Below, piece by piece: positions 27,583-36,397 of a stretch of 64,000 nucleotides of DNA. Within the stretch, counting starts at the first letter, position 1, and each line of letters opens with the position of its first letter. The translations under genes were made by a program, and so were the position numbers. Under the pieces are notes generated by a model. That model did no database searches. It was given only the letters and a program-made list of their open reading frames with translations, and was not told where the DNA came from. This DNA comes from Phycisphaerae bacterium (lineage in GTDB: Bacteria; Planctomycetota; Phycisphaerae; Phycisphaerales; UBA1924). The stretch covers positions 24,722 through 88,721 of the forward strand of contig JAUIHS010000021.1 of NCBI GenBank assembly GCA_030432255.1, given 5' to 3'.

Positions 27583-29043
27583 GTGGGTGACGATCGTCGA
27601 AGTCAGAAGTTACAACAGTTGTTCGAAGAGGCGTGCGCAGCCCGCGGCTGGAGCCGGACACAACTGGCCAATGCCCTCGGCCGCGATCCCTCGCGTCTGG
27701 GACCTGCGTCAGGTAACCCGAAGATCGATCTCGTGGTGGCCTTGGCGAGCGTCCTGCAGCGCCCGTTAGCGGATGTCGTGCGCGACTTGGCAGCGGAGCA
27801 GGCTGATGGTCTGCCTCTCATCCTGCCCGGCGGAGTGGACCCTGAACTTGAGCAACGCATGGACGGGCTTGACGGCGACGGGCTGTATGAATTGGCAATG
27901 GAACAACGCAGAAGAGGTGCGAACATAGATGTGATTGTGGTCTCGCGGCGATACCGGTCGGTGGCCGACGATCCGGAGAGCTTGTCCACATCGATTGCGA
28001 TTGAGTGCGTCGGTTGGATGACGCTCGGTCGATACACAGAGGCATTGGAAGTGGCGAAGAGGGGGCTCTTGGTTGAGAGTGCCCCGAAGTGGTTGCGCGA
28101 GAATCATCAGGTCAACGCGGCGAACTGTCTATACCTACTCTGGCGGCTCACGGAAGCCCTGAACATCTGCTCAGATCTGCTGGATAGACTGCCAGTTCCG
28201 AGTTCCTCACATGCTGCTGACTTGAACCACCGGATTGGTGGACTCTATGTGAGAGGCAATGTCCTTAGGCGCCTCATGAGTCGGGAGAGAAGTCGAGAAC
28301 GGGAGTTTGCATTGCGAGCTCTCTCCGATCTGACAGCGTGCGTCGCCCTGTCTGCCGAGCATCCATTTGGTCCACAGGGCGGTGTCCGAAGCGCTATATG
28401 TCGCTATGCCATCTTGCAAGTCTCAGTCGTTCTCGGTGAGTTGAGCCCATCTGATGCCATTCACTCTCTACTTGAAGGACTTGAGGCCGACGGAACAAGT
28501 GAACACAACTGCACCCTCGAAGCCCTCGCCTGGTCCTGCATCATCGGATGCCAGGTCGCACAGCGACACCTCACCGGTCCCGACCGCGCGCGTACGCTCG
28601 CCATCTTCCTCAACAAGATCATCGAGATCGCAGATCATCTCTCCCACGCCGCTTTCTTAGCGATCGCTACCGAACTCGAAATCGCGCTCGCTGAGGAAGA
28701 AGGCGGCAACGTCTTCGAGTCACTCCTCCTCGATGCCGAAGATGAGCGACTCATCGCCATCGGGATGGGAGGGCTGCCCTCCTTCAGAAGCCGCGGCCTT
28801 CGGCTCCTCAGGCTCGACGACCCCGAGGCAGGTCCCGCCGATCGCCTGGAGCGGCTGCTTGATCTGGCGTGCCTTGTGAAGCGCATCGGCCGCGGAAACC
28901 TTGCGCGTCTCCTCGACCGGCATCCCTCCCGGCTGGTTCCGGCCTCTGGGGTTTCGACCTTGGACTTTACAATCCGCCTGGCGCACATCCTCGGTTGGTC
29001 TCCGGCAGACACAATCGAGACCCTGCTACCTGCCGATGGTTGA
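27583..29043 (+). CDS. XRE-type HTH regulator with TPR-like domain and a second C-terminal HTH (2)
   Basis: 486 residues, paralogue of the gene at 25794. Its N-terminal HTH (ARGWSRTQLANALGRDPSR, PASGNPKIDLVVALASVLQ) is followed by a helical TPR-like body (TLGRYTEALEVAKRGLL, CLYLLWRLTEALNICSDLL). Residues 422-486 repeat the HTH pattern: IGRGNLARLLDRHPSRLV, PASGVSTLDFTIRLAHILGW. Two DNA-binding modules at opposite ends of one chain are unusual. GTG start follows AGGAGCG. Base composition rises sharply from about position 28490 onward, so the gene may be a mosaic. The 93-base gap before it is AT-rich and probably holds its promoter. Confidence 0.75.
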   Translation: MGDDRRSQKLQQLFEEACAARGWSRTQLANALGRDPSRLGPASGNPKIDLVVALASVLQRPLADVVRDLAAEQADGLPLILPGGVDPELEQRMDGLDGDGLYELAMEQRRRGANIDVIVVSRRYRSVADDPESLSTSIAIECVGWMTLGRYTEALEVAKRGLLVESAPKWLRENHQVNAANCLYLLWRLTEALNICSDLLDRLPVPSSSHAADLNHRIGGLYVRGNVLRRLMSRERSREREFALRALSDLTACVALSAEHPFGPQGGVRSAICRYAILQVSVVLGELSPSDAIHSLLEGLEADGTSEHNCTLEALAWSCIIGCQVAQRHLTGPDRARTLAIFLNKIIEIADHLSHAAFLAIATELEIALAEEEGGNVFESLLLDAEDERLIAIGMGGLPSFRSRGLRLLRLDDPEAGPADRLERLLDLACLVKRIGRGNLARLLDRHPSRLVPASGVSTLDFTIRLAHILGWSPADTIETLLPADG

Positions 29044-29088
29044 GTCTGGTTTTTCCCGCCCATCCGGCAGATTTCTCTTGGATCAATA

Positions 29089-29112
29089 AGTTAGTAAGTA
29101 TAAACTAACTGT
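29089..29112 (+). promoter_or_regulatory. Operator overlapping the -10 box of the FAD oxidase gene
   Basis: AGTTAGT (29089-29095) and ACTAACT (29104-29110) are perfect inverse arms around TATAAA (29099-29104), which stands eight bases before the ATG with no ribosome site. A repressor bound here would block transcription of a leaderless mRNA. The neighbouring HTH protein is an obvious candidate. Confidence 0.5.
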
Positions 29113-30534
29113 ATGGATCCCGCTGCCCTCGTATCCGTCAACGACGTCCACTCGCGGCTCAACCCCACCCGGATGCGCGTCCAACGGCCACGGAGAGCGC
29201 GGGAAGTCGCAGATCTCATCCGAACCACCACCGGGCCCGTCGCCATCTGCGGCGGACGCCACGCCATGGGCGGACAACAGTTCGCCGATCACGCCACACT
29301 CATCGACACGCGCGATCTCGACCGGATCATCGAACTCGATCACGAGCGCGGCCACGTCCGCGCTCAGGCCGGCATCCAGTGGCCGGCACTCATCAACGGC
29401 ATACTCGCGATCCAACGCGATGCCTGCCCCGACCGCCCGCCACGCTGGGGCATCGCCCAGAAGCAAACCGGGGCCGACACCCTCTCACTCGGGGGATCCC
29501 TGGCAGCGAACATCCATGGGCGCGGCCTCCTCATGTCGCCGATCGTCGCCGACGTCCAGGCATTCACGCTCGTCGATGCCCGAGGAGATGCGCACCGGTG
29601 CAGCCGCGAAGAAAACCGCGACCTCTTCAATCTCGCAATCGGCGGCTACGGGCTCTTCGGCGTGATCACGGAAGTCACGCTTCGACTCGCGCCCCGGCGC
29701 ACACTGAGGCGCGTCGTGCGCATCATCGATATCGAAGATGCCGTCCACGCCGCGGAACGGCGCATCAACGAAGGATTCACGTATGGCGACTTCCAGTTCG
29801 ACGTTGATCCCCGATCTCCGGACTTCCTGACCCGCGGGGTCTTCAGCGGCTACTGCCCGGTCGAGGGTGATCCTGTCCCGCCGAAGAACCAGCGAATGCT
29901 CTCGGCAGAGGACTGGATCGATCTGCTGACACTCGCTCACACCGACAAGACACAAGCCTTCACCCGCTACGCGCAGCACTACCTCGCGACCGACGGACAA
30001 CTCTACATGTCCGACACACACCAACTCAGTACCTATGTCGACGATTACCACGAAGAAGTCGACCGACGGACCGGTGCGCAGTGCCCCGGTTCGGAGATGA
30101 TCACCGAACTCTACGTCCCGCCCGATGCGCTCGTGGAGTTCCTGTACGCCGCCGCGGCATACCTCACCGAACGCCGCACGCCCGTGATTTACGGCACCAT
30201 CCGCCTGATCCAACCGGACCTCGAAACCGTCATGGCATGGGCGCGGCAGCGGTTCGCGTGCGTCATCTTCAACTTGCACATCGACCATGACCGCCAGGCG
30301 ATCGATCACGCGGCTGAGTCGTTCCGCGGACTCATCAATCTGGCCATCTCTCATGGCGGCAGCTACTACCTGACCTATCACCACTTCGCGACACCGTCTC
30401 AACTCGAGGCCTGTTATCCGCGGGTGCACTCATTCTTCGCCGCGAAGCGCAGATTCGATCCCGGGGAGCGCTTCCAGAGCGACTGGTACCGACACTACCG
30501 GGCACACTTCGAGCATGCTCCCCATCAGACGTGA
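29113..30534 (+). CDS. FAD-linked oxidase (PCMH-type)
   Basis: 473-residue oxidoreductase. The FAD-binding domain is seen at about residues 20-190: ICGGRHAMGGQQF, LGGSLAANIHGRGLLMSPIVADV and IGGYGLFGVITEVTLRL, the hallmarks of the PCMH/D-lactate dehydrogenase and aldonolactone oxidase superfamily. The C-terminal part would bind the substrate. There is no signal peptide or membrane segment. The last 20 bases overlap the methyltransferase gene, so the two form an operon under the operator at 29089. Substrate unknown; secondary or sugar-acid metabolism is possible. Confidence 0.85.
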   Translation: MDPAALVSVNDVHSRLNPTRMRVQRPRRAREVADLIRTTTGPVAICGGRHAMGGQQFADHATLIDTRDLDRIIELDHERGHVRAQAGIQWPALINGILAIQRDACPDRPPRWGIAQKQTGADTLSLGGSLAANIHGRGLLMSPIVADVQAFTLVDARGDAHRCSREENRDLFNLAIGGYGLFGVITEVTLRLAPRRTLRRVVRIIDIEDAVHAAERRINEGFTYGDFQFDVDPRSPDFLTRGVFSGYCPVEGDPVPPKNQRMLSAEDWIDLLTLAHTDKTQAFTRYAQHYLATDGQLYMSDTHQLSTYVDDYHEEVDRRTGAQCPGSEMITELYVPPDALVEFLYAAAAYLTERRTPVIYGTIRLIQPDLETVMAWARQRFACVIFNLHIDHDRQAIDHAAESFRGLINLAISHGGSYYLTYHHFATPSQLEACYPRVHSFFAAKRRFDPGERFQSDWYRHYRAHFEHAPHQT

Positions 30535-31390
30535 TCGCGCCAGCGCAACCGCGCGCATCATCGCGGCGGCCACCGTGATGTCCTCCAGCGACGGCGGTGC
30601 GCCCGCCGGCGCTGCTGCATGGTGCGAGCGATTCCTCTCAGGCACGCGGACGGACCGGCTGCTGCTCCGTTCCACGCACTCGCGCATCGGCCGGACCTGG
30701 TGGCGGTTCCTCGAAGCGCGTGCGGCGCCCGGTATCGTTTCGCACTGGATGGCGCGGAAAAGGTGTATTGATCGACTGGTGCAGACGCTGGCAGTGGGGG
30801 GCTACCGGCAAATTCTGGTCATCGGAACAGGACTCGACACGCTCATCTGGCGCATGGCGGACGCGGGAACATGCTCGCATTTCATCGCAGCCGACCACCC
30901 GGCAACCCTCCGCGCACTTCGCGCCGTCGCGCCGGGTCGCGGGCGAGTTCAATGCGTTCCCATCGACCTGTCACACGAGGATCCGGCAACCGTACTCCCG
31001 GCGCGTGCGAAGTTCGCGAGCGTGCCCACGGTCGCCGTGATCGAAGGGCTGCTCATGTACCTTGAGCCTGCCCGCGTACTGGCGACGCTGCGGGGGTTGG
31101 CGATGCTCCCGGTTCCGGAGATGCAGTGCATCGCCTCATGGATGGATTGCCCCGATGGTCCCATCGGGTTTGCGGGTCAGCACGCCGCAGTCGGAGCGTG
31201 GCTTCGAAGGCGCGGGGAACCCATGCTCTGGGGGACCGACGAGGCCGGACTGCATGCGCTGCTCGTGCAGGCCGGGTGGCAACCCGAGGAGGTCATTGAC
31301 CTGAGCGCGGCGGATCCCGCGTGTGCCATCACCGGCCTCGCAAGTGAGAAACTCGTGAGGTGTCGGACGCCGCCGCGCCACTCCAATTGA
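30515..31390 (+). CDS. SAM-dependent methyltransferase of the leucine carboxyl methyltransferase type
   Basis: 291 residues. Motifs of the LCMT/PPM1-like class I methyltransferases are visible: [27 protein letters not shown] (SAM-binding glycine loop), [12 protein letters not shown] and [13 protein letters not shown]. These enzymes methylate carboxyl groups of small molecules or proteins; several act in natural-product pathways. The ATG lies within the 3' end of the FAD oxidase gene (20-base overlap), which argues for translational coupling and a shared substrate. The C-terminus is rather short for the family. Confidence 0.82.
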   Translation: MLPIRRDRASATARIIAAATVMSSSDGGAPAGAAAWCERFLSGTRTDRLLLRSTHSRIGRTWWRFLEARAAPGIVSHWMARKRCIDRLVQTLAVGGYRQILVIGTGLDTLIWRMADAGTCSHFIAADHPATLRALRAVAPGRGRVQCVPIDLSHEDPATVLPARAKFASVPTVAVIEGLLMYLEPARVLATLRGLAMLPVPEMQCIASWMDCPDGPIGFAGQHAAVGAWLRRRGEPMLWGTDEAGLHALLVQAGWQPEEVIDLSAADPACAITGLASEKLVRCRTPPRHSN

Positions 31391-31524
31391 CCGCCCACCG
31401 CGGCCCTGATACCGTGTCCCATTCGACCGCAGGGGCCCGGTTTCGCCCGGACTCTGCCCCGATTTTCCGCCCATTTCACCATCACTCCCCGCTCGGGGAA
31501 TCGCTTCAGGAAGGATCGATCACC

Positions 31525-32544
31525 ATGGCCATCCGTGTCGGTATCAATGGCTTCGGACGCATCGGCCGCCTCGTGTACCGCATCGCTCACGAGGCAGGAC
31601 TTGAGGTCGTCGCCGTCAATGACCTCGTCCCCGCGGACAACCTTGCCTACCTCCTGCAGTACGACACCATGCACGGCCGCTTCGGTCACAAGGTCACGGC
31701 GGGCGAGGGTTCGTTCACCGTCGGCAACCACACCGTCAAGACTTTCGCCGAGCGCGACCCCGAAGCCATTGGCTGGGGAGACCTCGGTGTTGACTACGTA
31801 CTCGAATCCACCGGACTCTTCACCACCGCCGACACCGCAGGCAAGCACCTGAAGAGCGGTGCCAAGCGCGTCCTCATCTCGGCGCCGACCAAGTCGCCCG
31901 ACGAAGTCCCCACGTTCGTCTACACCGTCAACCACCAGAACTACGACCCCGCGAAGCACAAGGTCATCAGCAACGCCAGTTGCACCACCAACTGTCTCGC
32001 ACCCGTCGCGAAGGTCATCAACGATACCTTCGGACTCGCCGAAGGCCTCATGTCCACGATCCACGCTGCAACCGCCACGCAGCCCACCCAGGACGGGCCG
32101 TCAAAGAAGGACCTTCGCGGCGGACGCAACGCCTATATGAACATCATCCCCGCAAGCACCGGTGCCGCGAAGGCCGTGGCGCTCTGCATCCCTGAAGTGA
32201 AGGGCAAGCTCACCGGCATGGCGTTCCGCGTACCGACGGCCACCGTCTCCTGCGTCGACCTGACGTTCAAGACGGAGAAGTCGACCAGCATCGCCGACAT
32301 CAACGCCGCGATGAAGGCCGCCGCTGAGGGCCCGATGAACGGAGCCCTCGAATACACGGAGGACGCCGTCGTCTCCAGCGACTTCGTCTCCTACCCGGCC
32401 AGTTCCATCTATGACGCGACCGCGTGCATCGAGCTCAACTCCAACTTCTTCAAGGTCGTGAGCTGGTACGACAACGAGTGGGGCTACGCCGCCCGCTGCA
32501 TCGACATGATGAAGATGATGGCCGGCCACGACGGCATCTCGTGA
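31525..32544 (+). CDS. gap: Glyceraldehyde-3-phosphate dehydrogenase
   Basis: 339-residue glycolytic enzyme converting G3P to 1,3-bisphosphoglycerate with NAD. The Rossmann start [12 protein letters not shown], the active-site [13 protein letters not shown] with catalytic Cys at about 153, and the C-terminal [12 protein letters not shown] signature are complete. The ATG at 31525 follows AGGAAGG and fits the family; the upstream frame is not homologous. A strong terminator follows at 32573. Together with pgi and transaldolase it gives a normal sugar core, but the genes are not in one operon. Confidence 0.96.
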   Translation: MAIRVGINGFGRIGRLVYRIAHEAGLEVVAVNDLVPADNLAYLLQYDTMHGRFGHKVTAGEGSFTVGNHTVKTFAERDPEAIGWGDLGVDYVLESTGLFTTADTAGKHLKSGAKRVLISAPTKSPDEVPTFVYTVNHQNYDPAKHKVISNASCTTNCLAPVAKVINDTFGLAEGLMSTIHAATATQPTQDGPSKKDLRGGRNAYMNIIPASTGAAKAVALCIPEVKGKLTGMAFRVPTATVSCVDLTFKTEKSTSIADINAAMKAAAEGPMNGALEYTEDAVVSSDFVSYPASSIYDATACIELNSNFFKVVSWYDNEWGYAARCIDMMKMMAGHDGIS

Positions 32545-32572
32545 GCGGGTACTGAAGACTCAGATGAACGAA

Positions 32573-32610
32573 CGCCCGTCGGTCCTCCGGCGGGCGGTTT
32601 GTTTTTTTGG
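32573..32610 (+). terminator. Rho-independent terminator after gap
   Basis: CGCCCGTCGG (32573-32582) pairs with CCGGCGGGCG (32587-32596) with one wobble, followed by GTTTGTTTTTTT. Strong intrinsic terminator. Confidence 0.92.
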
Positions 32611-32618
32611 AGTTGTGG

Positions 32619-32758
32619 TCCCCGGCACCCGGCAATCGGGGATGAGCGTCTTCGGAATCAACAGTGACAAGTACCGCTCGGATTCGATATCGGAGCGGAA
32701 AGCACCTCATGACAGCGCCGAAGGCATCCCCGGGTGCCCGATGCCGAATACCGGGGGG
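32619..32758. repeat. Heptad-arm dyad repeat, copy 4
   Basis: Left arm from 32620 with units CACCCGG and CAATCGG; a box like GATGAGCGTCTTCGG; the core GGAGCGGAAAGC at 32692; an inverse box GCGCCGAAGGCATCC; and a right arm whose inverse reads GGTATTC, GGCATCG, GGCACCC. It starts about 10 bases beyond the gap terminator. The remaining gap to 32956 shows no gene. Confidence 0.65.
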
Positions 32759-32956
32759 GCAGCCCCCACAATCGGATTCCGTTCGGATCCGCGGCGCCGC
32801 TCACTTTCTCCGGAACCGCCGACCATCCCCTGCGAATAGTCCCACGACAGCAGTGTGCCTCGGTCCGGGCACACCGCTGGATGGAAGCTAACTTCGCATA
32901 CGGGTAGCACACCCCAAAAGTGATGCCGCAGCTATCCATCGCGGCAGGATTCACCG

Positions 32957-34564
32957 ATGACTCATCAGAGTTCCAGTCGACCATCCGGCCCTCGATTGAC
33001 ACCCACCCAACGCGTCTCTACGGTGTCCGGCCAGGCTGGAGGGCGCCCACGTTTGACCACCGCCAATCCAAAGCAACCCGACAACAGCCCCGACCCCAAC
33101 GAGGAGTCGAAGCTGCCCATGCCCGAGGATGAGCCCGCGCGCTCGGAGGACTCCGGCCCGCTCCCGATGCCCGGCGACTCACTCGGCGATGGTGGTACCG
33201 CATTACCCATGCCGGCCGATACCCTGCAGATCCTTCGCGGTGAAGACGACGGCTCGGCGAAGTCCGGCTCCCGATCCGGTTCCGGCTCGGCCGGCAAGTC
33301 CTCCGTTTCAGGAACCAGCCTCGGTGCCGCCAACAGCATCGACTCGATGCTCGGCCAGATGGTGATCGATCAGGGCCTCGCCACCCGCGAGGAAGTCGAG
33401 GCTTGCGTCACTCAGAAGGCGGATGCCAACGAGGCTTCCCTCGCCCAGTTGCTGGTCGAGAAGAACTACGTCACCGAAGGACAACTCACGCGCATCCGCT
33501 CCGCCGTCGAGGAAGAACGCTCCAGCCAGCAGATCCCCGGCTTCGAGGTGCACAGCAAACTCGGCGCAGGAGCCATGGCCACCGTCTTCAAGGCGACCCA
33601 GCTCAGCCTCGATCGCACCGTGGCCATCAAGGTGCTGCCCCGCAAGTTCTCCAGCAACGCGCAGTTCATCGAACGCTTCTACGCCGAAGGACGCGCGGCC
33701 GCCCAGTTGAACCATCCCAACATCGTGCAGGCCTATGACGTCGGGCGCGCCGGTGAATTCCATTACTTCATCATGGAGTTCGTCGAGGGCGAGACGGTGC
33801 ACGATCGCATCGCCGCGAACAAGCGTTACACCGAGAAGGACGCCGTCCGCATCATCGAGGGCGTCGCCGATGCGCTGCGTCACGCTCACGAGAAGAACCT
33901 GATCCACCGGGACGTGAAGCCCAAGAACATCATGCTCACGCCGGATGGCATCCCCAAACTCGCTGACCTCGGTCTCGCGCGCGCCATCGATGACAAGGAA
34001 GCCGCGCTCGCCGAGAAGGGCAAGGCCTACGGGACGCCATACTACATCTCGCCGGAGCAGATCCGGGGGGATGTCAATGTCGGTCCGGCGGCGGACATCT
34101 ACGGTCTCGGCGCCACGCTCTATCACATGGTCACGGGCCAGGTCCCATTCTCCGGCAAGAACCCGACCGAGGTCATGCAGAAGCACCTCAAGTCGCCGCT
34201 GACACCACCGGACCACGTCAACCCGAAGCTCTCGGCCGGTATCAGCGAGGTCATCGAGATGATGATGGCCAAGAGCCGCAAGCACCGCTACAAGAGCTGC
34301 ACCGACCTGCTGGTCGACCTGCGCGCTCTTCTGAAGGGTGAAGACCCACCCATCGCGCACAAGGAAACGCCGACCTCCACACTCGCCGAGATCGCGCAGG
34401 TCACCTCCACCGCGGAGCCCGCGTCCATCGCGGTCGATCGCTCGCGGCCGGCGTCGCCCTTCTCCTATCCGATCGTCCGCTTCATGCTGACGCTCAACAT
34501 CGTGCTCGCGATCGTGTCCGTCACCCTGCTGATCGTCCTGATCCTGCAGGTCTCGGTCGGGTAG
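32957..34564 (+). CDS. Membrane-anchored Ser/Thr protein kinase with an N-terminal MshEN-like module
   Basis: 535 residues. The first 120 are disordered with repeated LPMP motifs. Residues about 126-188 (SMLGQMVIDQGLATREEVEACV) resemble the N-terminal domain of GspE/MshE ATPases. The kinase domain follows at about 194-460: LGAGAMATVFKA, VAIKVL (Lys), HRDVKPKNIML (catalytic Asp), ADLGLA (DLG for DFG) and GTPYYISPEQ. One membrane helix lies near the C-terminus (about 510-533, MLTLNIVLAIVSVTLLIVLI), so the kinase faces the cytoplasm. The start at 32957 has no good ribosome site and could be later. Hanks-type kinases are abundant in this phylum. Confidence 0.9.
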   Translation: MTHQSSSRPSGPRLTPTQRVSTVSGQAGGRPRLTTANPKQPDNSPDPNEESKLPMPEDEPARSEDSGPLPMPGDSLGDGGTALPMPADTLQILRGEDDGSAKSGSRSGSGSAGKSSVSGTSLGAANSIDSMLGQMVIDQGLATREEVEACVTQKADANEASLAQLLVEKNYVTEGQLTRIRSAVEEERSSQQIPGFEVHSKLGAGAMATVFKATQLSLDRTVAIKVLPRKFSSNAQFIERFYAEGRAAAQLNHPNIVQAYDVGRAGEFHYFIMEFVEGETVHDRIAANKRYTEKDAVRIIEGVADALRHAHEKNLIHRDVKPKNIMLTPDGIPKLADLGLARAIDDKEAALAEKGKAYGTPYYISPEQIRGDVNVGPAADIYGLGATLYHMVTGQVPFSGKNPTEVMQKHLKSPLTPPDHVNPKLSAGISEVIEMMMAKSRKHRYKSCTDLLVDLRALLKGEDPPIAHKETPTSTLAEIAQVTSTAEPASIAVDRSRPASPFSYPIVRFMLTLNIVLAIVSVTLLIVLILQVSVG

Positions 34565-34699
34565 ACGGGGACCCCGCTCCCCAAAAAAGCGGATCAAGCA
34601 CCCTCCCGTTCCGGTCGATAGGATGACGTTCCGCTGGTGCGGCCCGGGACGCACCGTTGATTGTTCACATCGACCCCCCAAATGCAGGTAGGAACGGCC

Positions 34700-35344
34700 A
34701 TGGAACTCTACATCGACACCGCCAATCTCGACGAGATCAAGGAAGCTGCTGACCTCGGCGTCCTCGACGGCGTGACGACCAACCCGTCGCTCATCGCGAA
34801 GGAAGGCGTGGACTACGTCAAGCGCCTCGGCGAGATCTGCGAAGTGGTGTCCGGGCCCGTCTCCGCGGAAGTCATCGCAACTGACTTCGATGGCATGATG
34901 ACCGAGGGCCGCGACCGGGCGAAGATCGCGGACAACATCGTCGTGAAACTCCCCAGCACGGTGGACGGCCTCAAGGCGTGCAAGGCGATGAGCGAGGAGA
35001 GCATCCGCACCAACCTCACCCTCTGCTTCCAGCCGCTCCAGGCCATGATGGTCGCCAAGGCCGGCGCCTTCCTCGTCAGCCCCTTCATCGGACGCATCGA
35101 CGACATCGGCGCCGACGGCATGGATCTCATCCGACAGATCCGCGAGATCTACGACAACTACGGCTACAGCACCCAGGTCCTCGCGGCATCCATCCGCCAC
35201 CCCATGCACGTGGTCGAGTGCGCCCTCGTCGGCTGCGACGTGGCCACCGTCCCCTTCAAGGTGATCAAGCAGTTCATGAACCACCCGCTGACCGACAGCG
35301 GCCTCGAGAAGTTCGTGGCGGATTACCAGAAGGCGTTTGGGTAA
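34700..35344 (+). CDS. tal: Transaldolase, short (TalC/fructose-6-phosphate aldolase) type
   Basis: 214-residue class I aldolase that moves dihydroxyacetone units in the pentose phosphate pathway. Family features: MELYIDTANLDEIKEA at the start, DGVTTNPSLIAKEG, NIVVKLPST with the Schiff-base Lys, NLTLCFQPLQA and FLVSPFIGRIDD. The ATG at 34700 follows TAGGAA and is the normal start; the frame upstream is not homologous. Whether it is a true transaldolase or an aldolase cannot be decided by eye. It is followed two bases later by a half dyad repeat. Confidence 0.9.
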   Translation: MELYIDTANLDEIKEAADLGVLDGVTTNPSLIAKEGVDYVKRLGEICEVVSGPVSAEVIATDFDGMMTEGRDRAKIADNIVVKLPSTVDGLKACKAMSEESIRTNLTLCFQPLQAMMVAKAGAFLVSPFIGRIDDIGADGMDLIRQIREIYDNYGYSTQVLAASIRHPMHVVECALVGCDVATVPFKVIKQFMNHPLTDSGLEKFVADYQKAFG

Positions 35345-35345
35345 G

Positions 35346-35391
35346 AGGCGGGAATCGGGAGACGGGAAGCGGGAAGCGTGTGGAATCGCGA
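35346..35391. repeat. Dyad repeat arm, copy 5 left half
   Basis: Heptads GCGGGAA, TCGGGAG, ACGGGAA and GCGGGAA, then TGGAATCGCG in place of the box. The matching right half is at 35836-35917, on the other side of the four-helix-bundle gene. Confidence 0.6.
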
Positions 35392-35754
35392 TCACCGTTC
35401 AAGTGCGCGGATGAGTCCGGCAAGTGTCTTGGCTGTGCGCACGAGTTGACCATCAATGTGCTGACGTTGCTCTGTCTCGATGTATCCGAAGCGCCTTGCG
35501 AAGAGCAATTGCGTTTCGAGTTCGAGCAACGACCCTCGCGCTATCTTCAGGTAGCGGATGTACTCCGCGCGCCCGCCGCGGCCATACCCCTCTGCGATAT
35601 TGCTGGCGATTGAAACAGCCGCGCGCCGGATCTGGGAAGTGAGTGCGTATTGCTCGTGCGACGGAAACGCATGGGTTGCGTCATATGCCATGAACCCAAG
35701 CTTCATCGCATGTTTCCACACATCGAGATCTCGATAACTCTGGATGTTTCCCAC
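35392..35754 (-). CDS. Four-helix-bundle protein (S23/IVS family)
   Basis: 120 residues with the family signature: SYRDLDVWKHAMKLGFMAYD at the start, FPSHEQYALTSQIRRAAVSI and NIAEGYGRGGRAEYIRYL in the middle, and a long final helix. Such proteins are encoded in intervening sequences of 23S rRNA genes in some bacteria and also occur alone; a related fold is the Avd subunit of diversity-generating retroelements. No rRNA or reverse transcriptase gene is near. The gene lies between two halves of the dyad repeat, so it may have been inserted into one or may travel with it. Molecular role unknown. Confidence 0.85.
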   Translation of the reverse strand: MGNIQSYRDLDVWKHAMKLGFMAYDATHAFPSHEQYALTSQIRRAAVSIASNIAEGYGRGGRAEYIRYLKIARGSLLELETQLLFARRFGYIETEQRQHIDGQLVRTAKTLAGLIRALER

Positions 35755-35835
35755 GAGACCCTCCGGAAAGAAGTTCCGAAGAGACTACGCCGATCCAACT
35801 CATTCGGCCAGCCGAACATCGGAAGGGCCCGCTGT

Positions 35836-35917
35836 GAGGGCGGAGCGGAAGCTCCCCAACTCGCTTGCCGAAGGCAATCCACCCCGACTCCCAATTCCCG
35901 ATTCCCGACTCCCGCCA
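35836..35917. repeat. Dyad repeat, copy 5 right half
   Basis: Core GGAGCGGAAGCTCC (35842-35855), then TTGCCGAAGGCAATCC, then an arm of TCCCGAT and TCCCGAC heptads ending at 35917. Read on the other strand this is a complete half element: arm, GGATTGCCTTCGGCA box, core. Confidence 0.75.
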
Positions 35918-35929
35918 CAATCCTCTTCC

Positions 35930-36397
35930 CTAATCCACCAAAAACGTAAACTCAATCTCCACTGGCACACCCAGCGGCAGGCTGGGGACGCCCACCGCCG
36001 CCCGCGCGTGCTTGCCGTCGTCGTCGAGCAGGTCCAGCAGCAGGTCGCTCGCGCCGTTTGCGACCTTCGGGTGGTCGATGAAGTCCGAAGGGGCGGCGAC
36101 GAAGCAGCCGAGGCGCACGACGCGGCGGAGGCGACCGAGGTCACCGATCTCCTGTTGGAGGGCGGCGAGCGCGTTGAGGACGCACTGCCGGGCGCACGCC
36201 TGGGCGAGTTCGACGGAGACGTCGGTGGGGACCTGCCCGGTCGCGAGGAGTTCGCCATCCTTGATCGGGATCTGGCCGCTGATGAAGACGAAGGCGCCGG
36301 AATGCACGGAGACGGCCGGAACATAGCTGGCAACGGGGGCCGCGGGCTCGGGAAGTGTCAGGTGCCGGTCGGCGAGTCGTGCCATCAGGTTGCTCAT
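35930..36397 (-). CDS. RidA-family protein, long type (1)
   Basis: 155-residue member of the YjgF/RidA/UK114 family, which hydrolyses reactive enamines and imines released by PLP enzymes, or has related roles. Visible features: GAFVFISGQIPIKDGELLATGQ, ARQCVLNALAALQQEIGDL and the C-terminal AVGVPSLPLGVPVEIEFTFL. The start at 36397 (MSNLMARLADR) is chosen by homology; the frame upstream is not related. It belongs to the longer subgroup whose catalytic arginine pattern differs from the short type at 61919, so the substrate may differ too. Confidence 0.82.
   Translation of the reverse strand: MSNLMARLADRHLTLPEPAAPVASYVPAVSVHSGAFVFISGQIPIKDGELLATGQVPTDVSVELAQACARQCVLNALAALQQEIGDLGRLRRVVRLGCFVAAPSDFIDHPKVANGASDLLLDLLDDDGKHARAAVGVPSLPLGVPVEIEFTFLVD

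Noticed and set aside
33308..35395. A 695-codon minus-strand open frame opposite the Ser/Thr kinase and transaldolase
   Set aside because: Antisense shadow of two well-supported genes; the translation is rich in Asp, Val, His and Gly with no family motif.
35392..35754. Intervening sequence of a 23S rRNA gene
   Set aside because: The four-helix-bundle gene has no rRNA sequence on either side; protein-coding genes and repeat halves flank it.
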